Origin: Deltaproteobacteria bacterium
Lineage (GTDB): Bacteria; Myxococcota; Kuafuiibacteriia; Kuafuiibacteriales; Kuafuiibacteriaceae
Length of the DNA: 64,000 nucleotides
Assembly (NCBI GenBank): GCA_020632995.1
Contig: JACKEN010000017.1
Span: 65,468-129,467, forward strand
Reading direction: 5' to 3'
Position 1 is the stretch's first letter; every line of letters begins with the position of its first letter. This document shows, piece after piece, positions 8,071 through 16,726 of this stretch. A model generated the notes under the pieces. The model did not search any database and had not been told where the DNA came from. It was given only the letters and a program-made list of their open reading frames with translations. Position numbers and translations under genes: made by a program.

Positions 8071-8930
8071 GGCTCGAAGGGGTCGGCGCGCACCGACCCG
8101 CAGCCCTCCTCGAGGCATGCGGTGGCCTGCTGGAAGCACTCCGCGTGGTACGGGGTCCTGCACCGCCGGCAGCGCACCCAGGCGCCGCTCCCCGACGGCG
8201 TGCCCCCGCACAGCCCGCAGGTGACCGGACCGGCCTCGGGCAGCGGCTCCGGCGCCGGGACGGGTTCGGAGTCCCCGGACCCCTGCGTCGGGACGGGGTC
8301 GGCGGGGGCGGGCAGGGCGGTGCCCTTCGCGGCCGACCCCACCCGGTGGGCCAGGGCCGCGGTGGTCTTCAGGGCCCGGACGAGGAGCTGCGTGGTGGGC
8401 TCGAGGCCATGCAGCACGAGGGTGAGGTAGCCGCCGCGCACCACCACCTCGACCTGCTTGGCGTTGGCCTCCCGGCGGACGTCGGTCAGCTCGAGCAGGC
8501 TCGACTCCAGCACGCGGGTGGCGAGCACCGGGTCATCGGCCCGTGCGGTCAAGACGCCTTGCACCCGGAGGGTGGTGGGGTAGGGGACCTCGGGCACATG
8601 GGCGAGGTCGGGCGGGGTCTCGGCCACGTCCCAGCCCAGGTAGAGGCGGGACGTGTCGTCGGGGTCCGGCAGGCGGACCTGCACCTCGGCCCGGCCGCCC
8701 GCGCCCTTGTGCACGTCGTACAGGCGCAGGGTCAGGGTGAGGCCGTCGACCTCGGCCCGCAGCTCCGGGTTGTCGAAGCGGGACGCGGGCGAGGCGCGGC
8801 CCTCGATCGCCTGGGCCACCTCGACCAGGAGCGTGGACCACCGGTTGTGGGCGCGGCCCCGGGTCAGCAGGCGCACCGCGTATCCGCCCGCGCCGAGGGC
8901 GGCGGCTCCCAGGACCACCCACTCGATCAT
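8067..8930 (-). CDS. Membrane-anchored protein with C-terminal prokaryotic RING-like zinc finger
   Basis: A 287-residue protein. An N-terminal hydrophobic anchor (IEWVVLGAAALGAGGYAV) is followed by an alpha/beta region of about 180 residues and a Pro-rich linker. The C-terminal module has the spacing C-x2-C-x12-C-x2-C-x4-H-x2-C-x6-C-x4-C (CGLC to EEGC), resembling Prok-RING zinc fingers. I start it at the ATG at 8930, 4 bp after the fabG stop; the extra in-frame codons further upstream overlap fabG. It lies between fabG and the ABC ATPase in a tight operon. Function unknown; protein-protein contact at the membrane is a reasonable guess. Confidence 0.75.
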   Translation of the reverse strand: MIEWVVLGAAALGAGGYAVRLLTRGRAHNRWSTLLVEVAQAIEGRASPASRFDNPELRAEVDGLTLTLRLYDVHKGAGGRAEVQVRLPDPDDTSRLYLGWDVAETPPDLAHVPEVPYPTTLRVQGVLTARADDPVLATRVLESSLLELTDVRREANAKQVEVVVRGGYLTLVLHGLEPTTQLLVRALKTTAALAHRVGSAAKGTALPAPADPVPTQGSGDSEPVPAPEPLPEAGPVTCGLCGGTPSGSGAWVRCRRCRTPYHAECFQQATACLEEGCGSVRADPFEP

Positions 8931-8934
8931 GGCG

Positions 8935-9684
8935 CTACATGTACATCCCACCGTTCACGTGGAGCACGTGCCCGGTGATGTAGCTGGCCGCCTCGGAGCA
9001 GAGGAAGGAGACCGCGGCCGCCACCTCTTCGGGCCGCCCCATGCGGGCGAGCGGGATGCCGGTCAGCATCGCGTCCTTCACCGCGTCGGGGAGGACGTCG
9101 GTCATGTCGGTGCCGATGAAGCCGGGGGAGACCACGTTGGCGGTGATGTTGCGGGAGGCGAGCTCTCGGGCGAGGGACTTCGCCATCCCCTCGAGCGCGG
9201 CCTTGGTGGAGGCGTAGGCGGTCTGCCCCACGTTGCCTGTGGCGCCGACCACCGAGCCCATCATGATGATGCGGCCCCACTTGGCCTTCATCATGTGCCG
9301 GGACGCGGCGCGGGCGAGGTAGAAGGGGCCCTCCACGTTGGTCTTCAGGATGCGGGCGAGGTCCTCGTCCTTGTAGCGCATCAGGAGCCCGTCGATGGAC
9401 ACCCCGGCGTTGTTCACCAGGATGTGCAAGGCGCCTTTCTCTTTGACCAGCGCGTCGATCGCGGCCTTGCCCGCCTCGGCGTCGCCGACGTCGAAGCGAA
9501 CCGCGGCGCCCTTACCGCCCGCGGCCTCGATCTCCGCCACCGCGGCCTGGGCCGCCGCCTCGTTGGAGGTGTACGAGAAGGTGACGTCCGCGCCCTCTTT
9601 GGCCAGGGCCACCGCCACCGCGCGGCCGATGCCGCGGGAGCCGCCGGTGACCAGCGCGATCTTGCCCTGAAGTCCGAGATCCAT
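8935..9684 (-). CDS. fabG: 3-oxoacyl-ACP reductase
   Basis: NADPH-dependent reduction of 3-ketoacyl-ACP in fatty acid elongation. The 249-residue short-chain dehydrogenase has the cofactor motif TGGSRGIG at residues 13-20, NNAG at 91-94 and the catalytic triad Ser144, Tyr157, Lys161 (YASTK). The C-terminal SSD/FabG signature YITGHVLHVNGGMYM is intact. The start at 9684 gives the family N-terminus (LQGKIALVTGG). It follows fabD by 32 bp on the same strand and should be co-transcribed with it. Confidence 0.96.
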   Translation of the reverse strand: MDLGLQGKIALVTGGSRGIGRAVAVALAKEGADVTFSYTSNEAAAQAAVAEIEAAGGKGAAVRFDVGDAEAGKAAIDALVKEKGALHILVNNAGVSIDGLLMRYKDEDLARILKTNVEGPFYLARAASRHMMKAKWGRIIMMGSVVGATGNVGQTAYASTKAALEGMAKSLARELASRNITANVVSPGFIGTDMTDVLPDAVKDAMLTGIPLARMGRPEEVAAAVSFLCSEAASYITGHVLHVNGGMYM

Positions 9685-9716
9685 GCCGCGCTTTGAAGCA
9701 GCGGCGGGGGGGAGGG

Positions 9717-10661
9717 TCAAGCCTGCCGCGCGTGCTGCAGGACCTTGTGCACGTCCTCGGGCGCGCCCACCGGGGTCACCTTGAGGTTCCGGTCGATGCG
9801 GCGCACCAGCGCCATCAGCACCTTGCCGGGGCCGACCTCCCACGCCTCGGTGCAGCCCTCGGCGACGAGCCGCTGCACCACCTCCACCCACCGGACGGGG
9901 TGGGTGACCTGCTCCACCAGGAGCTCCTTCACCCGGCTCGGATCCAGGTTCGGGGCCGCCTCCACGTTGGTGACCACCTGCGCCCTCAACTTGTACACGG
10001 TGACGTCGGCCAGCGCGTCGGCCAGGCCCCGGGCCGCGGGCGCCATGAGGGGGCAGTGGAAGGGGGCGCTCACCGGGAGGTGGGCGATGCGCTTGGCGCC
10101 GGCCGCCGTCAACCGCTCCTGCGCCGCCGCCACCCCCGCGGTGGTCCCGGAGATCACCGTCTGCTCGGGGGAGTTGAAGTTGGCGGGGGCGACCACCTCG
10201 CCGGAGGCGGCCGCGGCCTCGTTGCAGATCGCCTCGATGTGGTCCGCCTCCAGCCCCATCACCGCGGCCATGGCGCCCTGACCGGCTGGCACCGCCTCCT
10301 GCATGAGGCGACCCCGGGTGTTCACGAGACGCACAGCGTCGGTGAACTCGAGCGCGCCCACCGCCACCAGGGCGGACCACTCACCCAGGGAGTGGCCGGC
10401 CGCGAAGGCGAAGTCCAGACCGGGATGCTCGGCCTTCAGGGCGGCAAGCGCGGCGGTGCTGGTGGTGAGGATGGCGGGCTGAGTGATCTCGGTGCGCTTG
10501 AGGTCCTCCTCGCTCCCCTCGAAGCAGAGCTTGGACAGCGAGAACCCCAAGGCGTCATCGGCCTGCTCGAACACATGGCGAGCCGCCGGGTATGTATCTG
10601 CGAGGGCCTTCCCCATGCCGGGGTGTTGGCTCCCCTGTCCGGGAAACAAGAGCGTCAGCAC
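9717..10661 (-). CDS. fabD: Malonyl-CoA:ACP transacylase
   Basis: Loads malonyl groups onto acyl carrier protein for fatty acid synthesis. The 314-residue protein has the oxyanion motif FPGQGSQ at residues 6-12, catalytic Ser91 in GHSLGEWSAL and His202 in APFHCPLM. The GTG at 10661 gives the normal family N-terminus (VLTLLFPGQG); the longer frame adds unrelated residues. It is transcribed away from fabH, with a 128-bp shared upstream region. Confidence 0.96.
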   Translation of the reverse strand: MLTLLFPGQGSQHPGMGKALADTYPAARHVFEQADDALGFSLSKLCFEGSEEDLKRTEITQPAILTTSTAALAALKAEHPGLDFAFAAGHSLGEWSALVAVGALEFTDAVRLVNTRGRLMQEAVPAGQGAMAAVMGLEADHIEAICNEAAAASGEVVAPANFNSPEQTVISGTTAGVAAAQERLTAAGAKRIAHLPVSAPFHCPLMAPAARGLADALADVTVYKLRAQVVTNVEAAPNLDPSRVKELLVEQVTHPVRWVEVVQRLVAEGCTEAWEVGPGKVLMALVRRIDRNLKVTPVGAPEDVHKVLQHARQA

Positions 10662-10789
10662 GCGCGCCGTCCTAGCAGACTCGCACGCGATCGGGGAAGG
10701 AAGTCCAACCCTGCGCTTCACCGATCGGTCAAGCAATCCGGGGGGTTTTCGCTGGGCGACGGCCCGGTTCTGCGGTACGCAGCCGCATC

Positions 10790-11770
10790 ATGGCCCGCGC
10801 CCGTATCATCGGCACGGGGAGCTACGCTCCCGAGAAGATCCTCACCAACGACGACCTGTCCAAGCTGATCGAGACCAACGACGAGTGGATTCGCACCCGC
10901 ACCGGGATCCGCGAGCGCCACATCGCGCGCGAGGACGAGCAGACCTCGGACATGGCAGTGGAGGCCGCCAAGCGGGCGCTCGAGATGGCCGGCAAGACCG
11001 CCGCCGATCTCGACCTCATCATCGTGGGCACGATCTCGGGCGACATGCCCATGCCCTCGTGCGCGTCCTTCGTGCAGGCGAAGCTCGGCGCGAAGGCGCC
11101 CGCCTTCGATGTCAGCGCGGCTTGCGCCGGCTCCATCTATGGGCTCGCCATCGCCGACAAGTTCGTGCGCACCGGCGCCGCGAAGTGCGCGCTGGTGATC
11201 GGGGTCGAGCTCTTGTCCCGCATCCTCGACTGGGAGGACCGCAACACCTGCGTGCTCTTCGGCGACGCGGCCGGCGCGATGATCGTGGGGCCCGAGCCCG
11301 ACGAGGAGAAGGGCATCCTGTCCACGCACCTGCACACGGATGGCAACCTCACCGACATCCTGAAGATCCCGGGCGGCGGCTCGATCTTCCCGGTGACGCA
11401 CGAGGTGGTCGATCAGCGCATGCAGTTCGTGAAGATGAACGGGCGCGAGGTCTACAAGGTCGCGGTGCGCTCGCTCACCGACGTGGTGAACGAGGCGCTC
11501 GCCCACAACAACCTCACCACCGCCGACGTCGACCACGTGGTCCCGCACCAGGCGAACATCCGCATCGTCGACACCGTCCTGGAGCGCCTCGCGATCCCGA
11601 AGGAGAAGGCGATCCTCAACATCGATCGCTTCGGCAACACCTCCAGCGCCTCGGTGCCGATCACCCTCGACGAGGGCGTGCGCACCGGCCGCATCAAGTC
11701 CGGCGACCTGGTGGCGATGATGGCGATCGGGGCCGGCATGACCTGGGGCGGCGCGCTGGTCCGCTGGTGA
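10790..11770 (+). CDS. fabH: 3-oxoacyl-ACP synthase III
   Basis: Initiates fatty acid synthesis by condensing acetyl-CoA (or a branched primer) with malonyl-ACP. Full length at 326 residues. The catalytic triad is intact: Cys112 in SAACAGSIYG, His253 in VPHQANIRI and Asn283 in FGNTSSASVP. The C-terminal GAGMTWGGALVRW is typical. It is divergent from fabD-fabG rather than in the classic plsX-fabH-fabD-fabG order. A long hairpin follows its stop. Confidence 0.97.
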   Translation: MARARIIGTGSYAPEKILTNDDLSKLIETNDEWIRTRTGIRERHIAREDEQTSDMAVEAAKRALEMAGKTAADLDLIIVGTISGDMPMPSCASFVQAKLGAKAPAFDVSAACAGSIYGLAIADKFVRTGAAKCALVIGVELLSRILDWEDRNTCVLFGDAAGAMIVGPEPDEEKGILSTHLHTDGNLTDILKIPGGGSIFPVTHEVVDQRMQFVKMNGREVYKVAVRSLTDVVNEALAHNNLTTADVDHVVPHQANIRIVDTVLERLAIPKEKAILNIDRFGNTSSASVPITLDEGVRTGRIKSGDLVAMMAIGAGMTWGGALVRW

Positions 11771-11810
11771 CCTGAGACCCCATCGGGGTTCCCCAAGACG
11801 ACGAACAGAC

Positions 11811-11846
11811 CACACGAGCGCCCATGGGCGCTCCCGCCTTCGTGTG
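11811..11846. terminator. Long bipartite hairpin between fabH and rpmF
   Basis: A perfect 18-bp palindrome (11816-11833, GAGCGCCC and its complement) is embedded in a longer inverted repeat pairing 11811-11817 with 11840-11846. It lies 40 bp after the fabH stop and downstream of rpmF on the other strand, so it could serve both genes. There is no clear T-run, so rho-independent action is uncertain. Confidence 0.45.
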
Positions 11847-12030
11847 TCTCGAGTAGACGAGGCCGACGGGCGCGCGCCTCCGCCTGCCGCGGCGAGCGGG
11901 CGGAGGTGCGTCAGTGGATGAACGGAGACGACGAGCGCAGCCCACCCGCGGCGCTGGTCGGCGCCGGCAGGGAGGGCTGCGTCGGGCGGGGACGGGCGAG
12001 GCAGCGTGGGGCCGCCTCGGGATCAACGGC

Positions 12031-12213
12031 TCAGTCGGCTTCGACCGCAACCACGGTGCGGTCGCCGTACCAGCCACAGGCGCTGCACATCCGGTGCGGG
12101 AGCTTGGGCGCCTCGCAGGACGGGCAACGGGCCAGGACGGGGCGCTTGAGCGCGTCGTGTGAACGCTGGTTGCCGCGGCGGGACGCGGACTTTCTTTTCC
12201 TCGGGACTGCCAT
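12031..12213 (-). CDS. rpmF: 50S ribosomal protein L32
   Basis: A 60-residue ribosomal protein with the canonical MAVPRKRKS start and a zinc ribbon formed by CPSC and CSAC (C-x2-C, 12 residues, C-x2-C). An AAAGGAG ribosome-binding site precedes the ATG. It follows the DUF177/YceD gene by 69 bp, the arrangement conserved across many bacteria. The C-terminus runs to WYGDRTVVAVEAD. Confidence 0.97.
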   Translation of the reverse strand: MAVPRKRKSASRRGNQRSHDALKRPVLARCPSCEAPKLPHRMCSACGWYGDRTVVAVEAD

Positions 12214-12282
12214 CGCGGGGACTCCTTTCGATCCAGGTCCGCGCCGTTGTCAACATGAATGCTGACGGGCGGGTGGGTCGTA

Positions 12283-12957
12283 TCAATCTTCTTTGGGCTC
12301 CGACCCCATCAGCTGATGGAGCGCCGCCCAACGGGGATCGGGCTGCGCCTCCGCCTCCCGGAGGGGCCGGTTGGCCTCGTCCAGGAGGGCCTGGGTGCGA
12401 CCATCGCACCCAGCCTCGTCGGCGCAGGTCGGGTTCATGTCCAGGGCCAGGAGGAGGGCCTCCTCGAGCACCCCGGGCAGGTCGATGCGATCATGGGTGT
12501 AGGTGCCCTCGGCCAGGGCCTCGAGATCCGGGAGCTCCTCGTCCCAGTCTTCGAGCTTCTGGTCCTCGGGCCGGTGTTTCGCGCCCTTGGGGCCCTGCGG
12601 CTGCTCCGGCTCCGGGCTGGCGGGCGGGAAGAGGGTGGTCTCCACCGACTCGGCCAGGGTGAGGTCCACCTCGGCCAGGCAGCGCACGCAGGGGGTCCGG
12701 GCCACCGCCTGGAAGTCACCCCGTACCAGGATGGGGGGATGATTCTCCACCGGGCCGAGGGGGGTCACGGTGAGGCGCGCCCGGCCGGGGGCCGGGTACT
12801 CCAGGGCCTCCCCCGTATCCATCGAGGTGCCCAGGACCTTCTGGAGCCAGCGCTCCGGGAGGGCCTCGTCGAAGGACAGCCCCTCCTGGGGGAGGTGGCG
12901 CAGCTCCAGCGGCTCCAGCAGCGAGAGCTGGCGAGTGGCGGCGTCCGTGGGCTCCAT
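12283..12957 (-). CDS. DUF177/YceD family protein (23S rRNA accumulation)
   Basis: A 224-residue YceD-like protein. It carries the signature CVRCL followed by a hydrophobic strand (about residues 95-108), then an acidic region and a second Cys pair in NPTCADEAGC. Relatives lie upstream of rpmF and are linked to 23S rRNA processing or accumulation. I chose the ATG at 12957, which begins the conserved domain; upstream codons in the same frame have no similarity. A highly acidic, Pro-rich insertion (about 115-150) separates the two Cys pairs. Confidence 0.85.
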   Translation of the reverse strand: MEPTDAATRQLSLLEPLELRHLPQEGLSFDEALPERWLQKVLGTSMDTGEALEYPAPGRARLTVTPLGPVENHPPILVRGDFQAVARTPCVRCLAEVDLTLAESVETTLFPPASPEPEQPQGPKGAKHRPEDQKLEDWDEELPDLEALAEGTYTHDRIDLPGVLEEALLLALDMNPTCADEAGCDGRTQALLDEANRPLREAEAQPDPRWAALHQLMGSEPKED

Positions 12958-13295
12958 GGCGAGCGCGGCATTGAGCGCCGCCGTCCCCACCCTGTCAAGC
13001 AGAGGCAAGCGAGGCGCGCAGCCCGGCGGAGAGGGGCGGGCCGGCTCCGTCGCCCGGTGGGTTGAGCCCCCATTGGGGGCGTGAGATAGGTAGTCCGGAC
13101 CCGGAGGTGGGGGCCCAACAACCCACTTCCGGGGCCCATTCCCAGCGTGTCTCGTACGCGTATCGAGCAATTTCAATGGGTTGGGGGCGTCGGCGGTCGA
13201 AAGATACAGTTGGCACGAAAGCTGATCTATATCAGGGCGCGGGGTTGAGCGCCTCGCGACAGGTTGAACGCCCAACTAGGCTAAGGGGTCGGAAC
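12958..13295. other. Intergenic region, divergent promoters of the YceD operon and cytochrome gene
   Basis: 338 bp without a gene. It contains a GC-rich palindrome GCCCCCATTGGGGGC near 13065-13080, an FNR-type palindrome at 13222-13235 and several TTGA-starting hexamers near 13245 and 13264 that could be -35 elements. No tRNA-like fold or conserved ORF was seen. Confidence 0.6.
13222..13235. promoter_or_regulatory. FNR/CRP-type operator upstream of the multiheme cytochrome
   Basis: The sequence CTGATCTATATCAG is a perfect CTGAT-N4-ATCAG inverted repeat. It matches the FNR consensus TTGAT-N4-ATCAA except for one symmetric outer base on each side. Its centre is about 67 bp upstream of the cytochrome ATG. 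A class II site at -41.5 would place transcription start about 26 bp before the ATG, a plausible spacing. Oxygen-responsive control of the cytochrome is the inference. Confidence 0.55.
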
Positions 13296-16200
13296 ATGAG
13301 GAGAAACTTCAACGAACGGAGCAGCTTCGGGGTCAGCGCCCTGGTGACTGTTCTCTCCACCGCGACGCTGTGGAGCTGCAAGGGGGCAGACGCCCCCATC
13401 ATTCCGTGTGGTACGGGAACGTACCTCGCGGACGACGGTACCTGTAAGGTGATCGAGGCGCCCCCCGAGGGATGCCAGCCTGGGTACATGTTCGATCCGG
13501 CGCAGGCTGCTTGCGTGCAGCTGGATCCCTGCAAAGGCGTGACGTGCCAGATGCCGCCCGGCGCGGTGGCGGTCGAGGCCAAGGCCCAGGGCGCCGCGTG
13601 CGTCTGTGCGCCGACCCAGTGCCAGGCGCCCGCCTACGAGCTGCAGAGCGGCTACTGTGTGGCGATCGTCCAGTGCAACCCTGGTTACATCCAGGAGGGC
13701 AACGTCTGCGTCCCGAACGAGAACGTCAGCTGCTACGAGCTGCCGCAGTCGCCGCTGTGCCTCCCGCCCCGCTGCGACGATCCGAACTACGGCTCGGGCA
13801 CCGCGCAGGACGGCACCGACCTCCGCGCTGAGGGCAAGTGCCTCGAGGATCCGGCGCCCCCCGCCGAGTCCTGCGTGACCAACTGCCACAACGGCATCGA
13901 GGATCCGCACCCCTGGTACGGTGGCAACGATCTGACCTGCACCGGCTGCCACGGCGGCAACGCCGCGGGGAACACCCGCGAGACCGCCCACGTGGGCCTG
14001 CCCGCCTCCTGGCAGCAGAACAGCCCGCAGTTCGGCCGCCCGAACCTGCGCTACTACTGGAACTACAACACCCTGTTCGGCGTCGAGAACTTCGACGGCG
14101 GGCTGGAGTGGCTGCGCTTCCGCAACCCCTCCGACCTCCGCGTCGCGGACCAGAGCTGCGGCAAGAACAGCTCCTGCCACGACACCAAGGTCGAGAACGT
14201 CCGTCGCGGCGCGATGGCGGTCGAGATGGGCCTCACCGGCATCGCCAACATGCGGTCGGGCGTCCGGCGTAGCGTGGTGCGCGACGGTGATGCGATCTAC
14301 AAGTGGGACAACACCGAAGGTATGGCCATGGGTTGGGGCACCCTCAACGCGGTCACCTACAACTCGGAGTACACCGGCTCGGTGCAGCGCATCAGCGGCT
14401 TCACCATCGAGAACCGTGAGTACAACGGCGCGTACACCCAGGTCGACATCCTCGCGGAGGTCTGGGACAAGCAGTGCGGCGACTGCCACCTCGGCAACGC
14501 CGGCGCCAACAACCGGTACGCGGACTTCCGCAGCTCCGGTTGCGCGTCCTGCCACATGCCGTACGCCCTCGACGGTCGCTCGCGCTCGCTCGACCAGATG
14601 ATCAAGAAGGACGAGCCGACCTACCCGGCGGCCTACGCCCAGATCGCGAACTTCAACGCCAACGACCTGCAGAACCTGAACGGCGCCTGGCTCGGCCCGG
14701 AGCGCGCGCACCCCGTGCGTCACCAGCTGACCCGTCAGATGGCCTCGCAGCGCTGTGGCACCTGCCACGTCGGCTCGAACCGGACCGACTGGCAGTACCG
14801 TGGTTACCAGATCGACCCGAACCGGACCGCGTTCACCGCGCTCAACGGCGGGTTCCTGAACGCGAACCAGGTCCAGTTCACCGACGAGGTGGACAACGAC
14901 GCCAACCCGTTCGCGCGCTACCACGGCCAGGCCCAGAACCAGGTCCTGAAGTTCATCGACTGGGACAACAACGGCCTCGATGACATCCCGGCCGACATCC
15001 ACTTCCAGGCTGGCCTGGAGTGCATGGACTGCCACACCACGGGTGAGATGCACAACGAGCTGAAGTTCGCCAAGGTCAAGAAGGTCGAGGACTGGACCGA
15101 CACCGCTCAGGTGGACGACATGTCCGGCGCCCTGTGGTCCCACATGGACCAGGCCACCGAGGTGGAGTGCGTGAACTGCCACGGCAACCTGGAGTACCGG
15201 GCCCTGTCGTTCGCGGCGGACAACCGGAACCCGGTCAAGAACCTCCTGGTCTGCCCGGAGCCCGGCGAGGTCATCCCGGACTACACCACTCCCGCGGAGT
15301 GTCAGACCCTCGGCGCTGGCCGTTGGATCAAGGGCAAGTTCTCGGGTCGGTGGCACTACGTGGCGCAGACCTACGACACCGTCAGCAACGGCGGCACCGG
15401 CACCGGTGGCGGCGTGGTTCGGCCCCCGAACTCGACCCGCTCTGGCCAGCCCGTGTACTCGGAGAACGCGTCGATCTTCCACGGTCGCTTCAACGGCCCG
15501 GATCTCACCGACGGTGCGGGTCCCTGCCCGAACGGTGACGTGAACAACTGCTTCAAGGATCAGCTGAACAACGCCAACGTCGTGACCCAGGGCTTCTCGC
15601 ACCTGGGCAAGGCGGCCCGCAGCGCGAACGACCAGCACGAGGGTGGTCTGGAGTGCTACGCCTGCCACTCGACCTGGTCGAACAACTGCTTCGGCTGCCA
15701 CCTGCGGCTGGCGGACACCAACGGGGCCATCACCCTGCGCGACTACGCTCGCAGCACGGGTGAGCTGACCTGGGGTGCCATCACCGAGGCGGACTTCACG
15801 TACATCGCTCCGCTGGAGATGCAGTACGGCATCAACTCGGAGGGCAAGATCAGCCAGTTCCTGCCTGAGACCAAGATGGCGGTTGCGCACACCGACGTGA
15901 ACAACAACCAGTACTTCGGTACCCAGGTCATCGTGAACGCCGACGCGAACATCCAGTACAACGTGTACCGTGACCGCGCCGGCTACGGTCTGCGTCAGTA
16001 CAACACCGAGGTGGTGGGTCTGCCCCTCAACTCGGACGGTCCGCTGTTCGAGCAGTTCGCGCAGATGGACAACAACGCCGGTCAGGGCGAGCAGCAGATG
16101 ATGCCGCACAGCGTGCAGCGTTCGCACCCGATGATGGACTGCGAGAACTGCCACATGAACGTGAACCAGAACAACACCGACGCGGTGCTGGCGCGCTACA

Positions 16201-16592
16201 TGGCCAACGCGAACGGCTTCGGCAACATCTCTGCCTACCTGGCGGTGCTGGCCAACACCGGCATCACCCGGAACAACTCAAACCAGGCGGTCATCGTCGA
16301 CGCGGCGGCCGGCTTCCGGTTCGACGCGAACATCGACCCGACCGCCTTCAACGTGAACCAGCAGAGCGACTGGTGTGTGTTGTACGACGGGAACAACAAT
16401 GGGTTCCCGCTCTGCTACAACAACCACCCCATCAAGGAGGGCGTCTACGGCCTGCGGTTCGACCCGCAGTACGCGCGCGCCTACCCGAACATGGCGCACA
16501 TGGCAGGCCCCTTGAACGACCGCTTGCTCGGCAAGATGGTGAACGACGTGATCGTTGCGAACGAGAACGTCGTGTACAAGGGCCTGCGGTAG
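13296..16592 (+). CDS. Large multiheme c-type cytochrome lipoprotein
   Basis: A 1098-residue exported protein. The start at 13296 gives a signal peptide ending in a lipobox-like LWSC. A Cys-rich, EGF-like region follows (about residues 30-190). The body has nine canonical CXXCH heme sites: CTGCH, CGDCH, CASCH, CGTCH, CMDCH, CVNCH, CYACH, CFGCH and CENCH. Two non-standard candidates are also present, CX3CH (CVTNCH) and CX5CH (CGKNSSCH). Many extra His residues could be distal ligands. Such proteins act in respiratory or extracellular electron transfer at the outer membrane or periplasm; the electron acceptor is unknown. An FNR-type site precedes the gene and a strong terminator follows. Confidence 0.9.
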   Translation: MRRNFNERSSFGVSALVTVLSTATLWSCKGADAPIIPCGTGTYLADDGTCKVIEAPPEGCQPGYMFDPAQAACVQLDPCKGVTCQMPPGAVAVEAKAQGAACVCAPTQCQAPAYELQSGYCVAIVQCNPGYIQEGNVCVPNENVSCYELPQSPLCLPPRCDDPNYGSGTAQDGTDLRAEGKCLEDPAPPAESCVTNCHNGIEDPHPWYGGNDLTCTGCHGGNAAGNTRETAHVGLPASWQQNSPQFGRPNLRYYWNYNTLFGVENFDGGLEWLRFRNPSDLRVADQSCGKNSSCHDTKVENVRRGAMAVEMGLTGIANMRSGVRRSVVRDGDAIYKWDNTEGMAMGWGTLNAVTYNSEYTGSVQRISGFTIENREYNGAYTQVDILAEVWDKQCGDCHLGNAGANNRYADFRSSGCASCHMPYALDGRSRSLDQMIKKDEPTYPAAYAQIANFNANDLQNLNGAWLGPERAHPVRHQLTRQMASQRCGTCHVGSNRTDWQYRGYQIDPNRTAFTALNGGFLNANQVQFTDEVDNDANPFARYHGQAQNQVLKFIDWDNNGLDDIPADIHFQAGLECMDCHTTGEMHNELKFAKVKKVEDWTDTAQVDDMSGALWSHMDQATEVECVNCHGNLEYRALSFAADNRNPVKNLLVCPEPGEVIPDYTTPAECQTLGAGRWIKGKFSGRWHYVAQTYDTVSNGGTGTGGGVVRPPNSTRSGQPVYSENASIFHGRFNGPDLTDGAGPCPNGDVNNCFKDQLNNANVVTQGFSHLGKAARSANDQHEGGLECYACHSTWSNNCFGCHLRLADTNGAITLRDYARSTGELTWGAITEADFTYIAPLEMQYGINSEGKISQFLPETKMAVAHTDVNNNQYFGTQVIVNADANIQYNVYRDRAGYGLRQYNTEVVGLPLNSDGPLFEQFAQMDNNAGQGEQQMMPHSVQRSHPMMDCENCHMNVNQNNTDAVLARYMANANGFGNISAYLAVLANTGITRNNSNQAVIVDAAAGFRFDANIDPTAFNVNQQSDWCVLYDGNNNGFPLCYNNHPIKEGVYGLRFDPQYARAYPNMAHMAGPLNDRLLGKMVNDVIVANENVVYKGLR

Positions 16593-16613
16593 AACCGCTG
16601 GTGTGATGGACTA

Positions 16614-16636
16614 CCCCGAGGCCTAGCGCCTCGGGG
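16614..16636 (+). terminator. First hairpin after the cytochrome gene
   Basis: A perfect 9-bp stem CCCCGAGGC/GCCTCGGGG with a 5-nt loop begins 22 bp after the stop codon. It lacks a T-run and may protect the 3' end or pause polymerase before the stronger hairpin downstream. Confidence 0.5.
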
Positions 16637-16661
16637 GCGTTCAACCTGAACCAAACAGCTC

Positions 16662-16703
16662 CCGAAGGGGAGGCCCGGCGACGGGCCTCCCCTTCGGCGT
16701 TTT
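16662..16703 (+). terminator. Strong intrinsic terminator after the cytochrome gene
   Basis: A perfect 16-bp stem (16662-16677 pairs with 16682-16697) closes a GCGA tetraloop of the GNRA type. It is followed by TTTT at 16700-16703. This is the clearest rho-independent terminator in the window and isolates the cytochrome transcript from the downstream binding-protein gene. Confidence 0.85.
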
Positions 16704-16726
16704 GTGGAGCTGGTGGAGGACCGACC

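Noticed and set aside
13281..16154. 957-codon minus-strand frame across the cytochrome gene
   Set aside because: Antisense shadow produced by GC-rich codon bias; the plus strand has nine heme motifs and a signal peptide.
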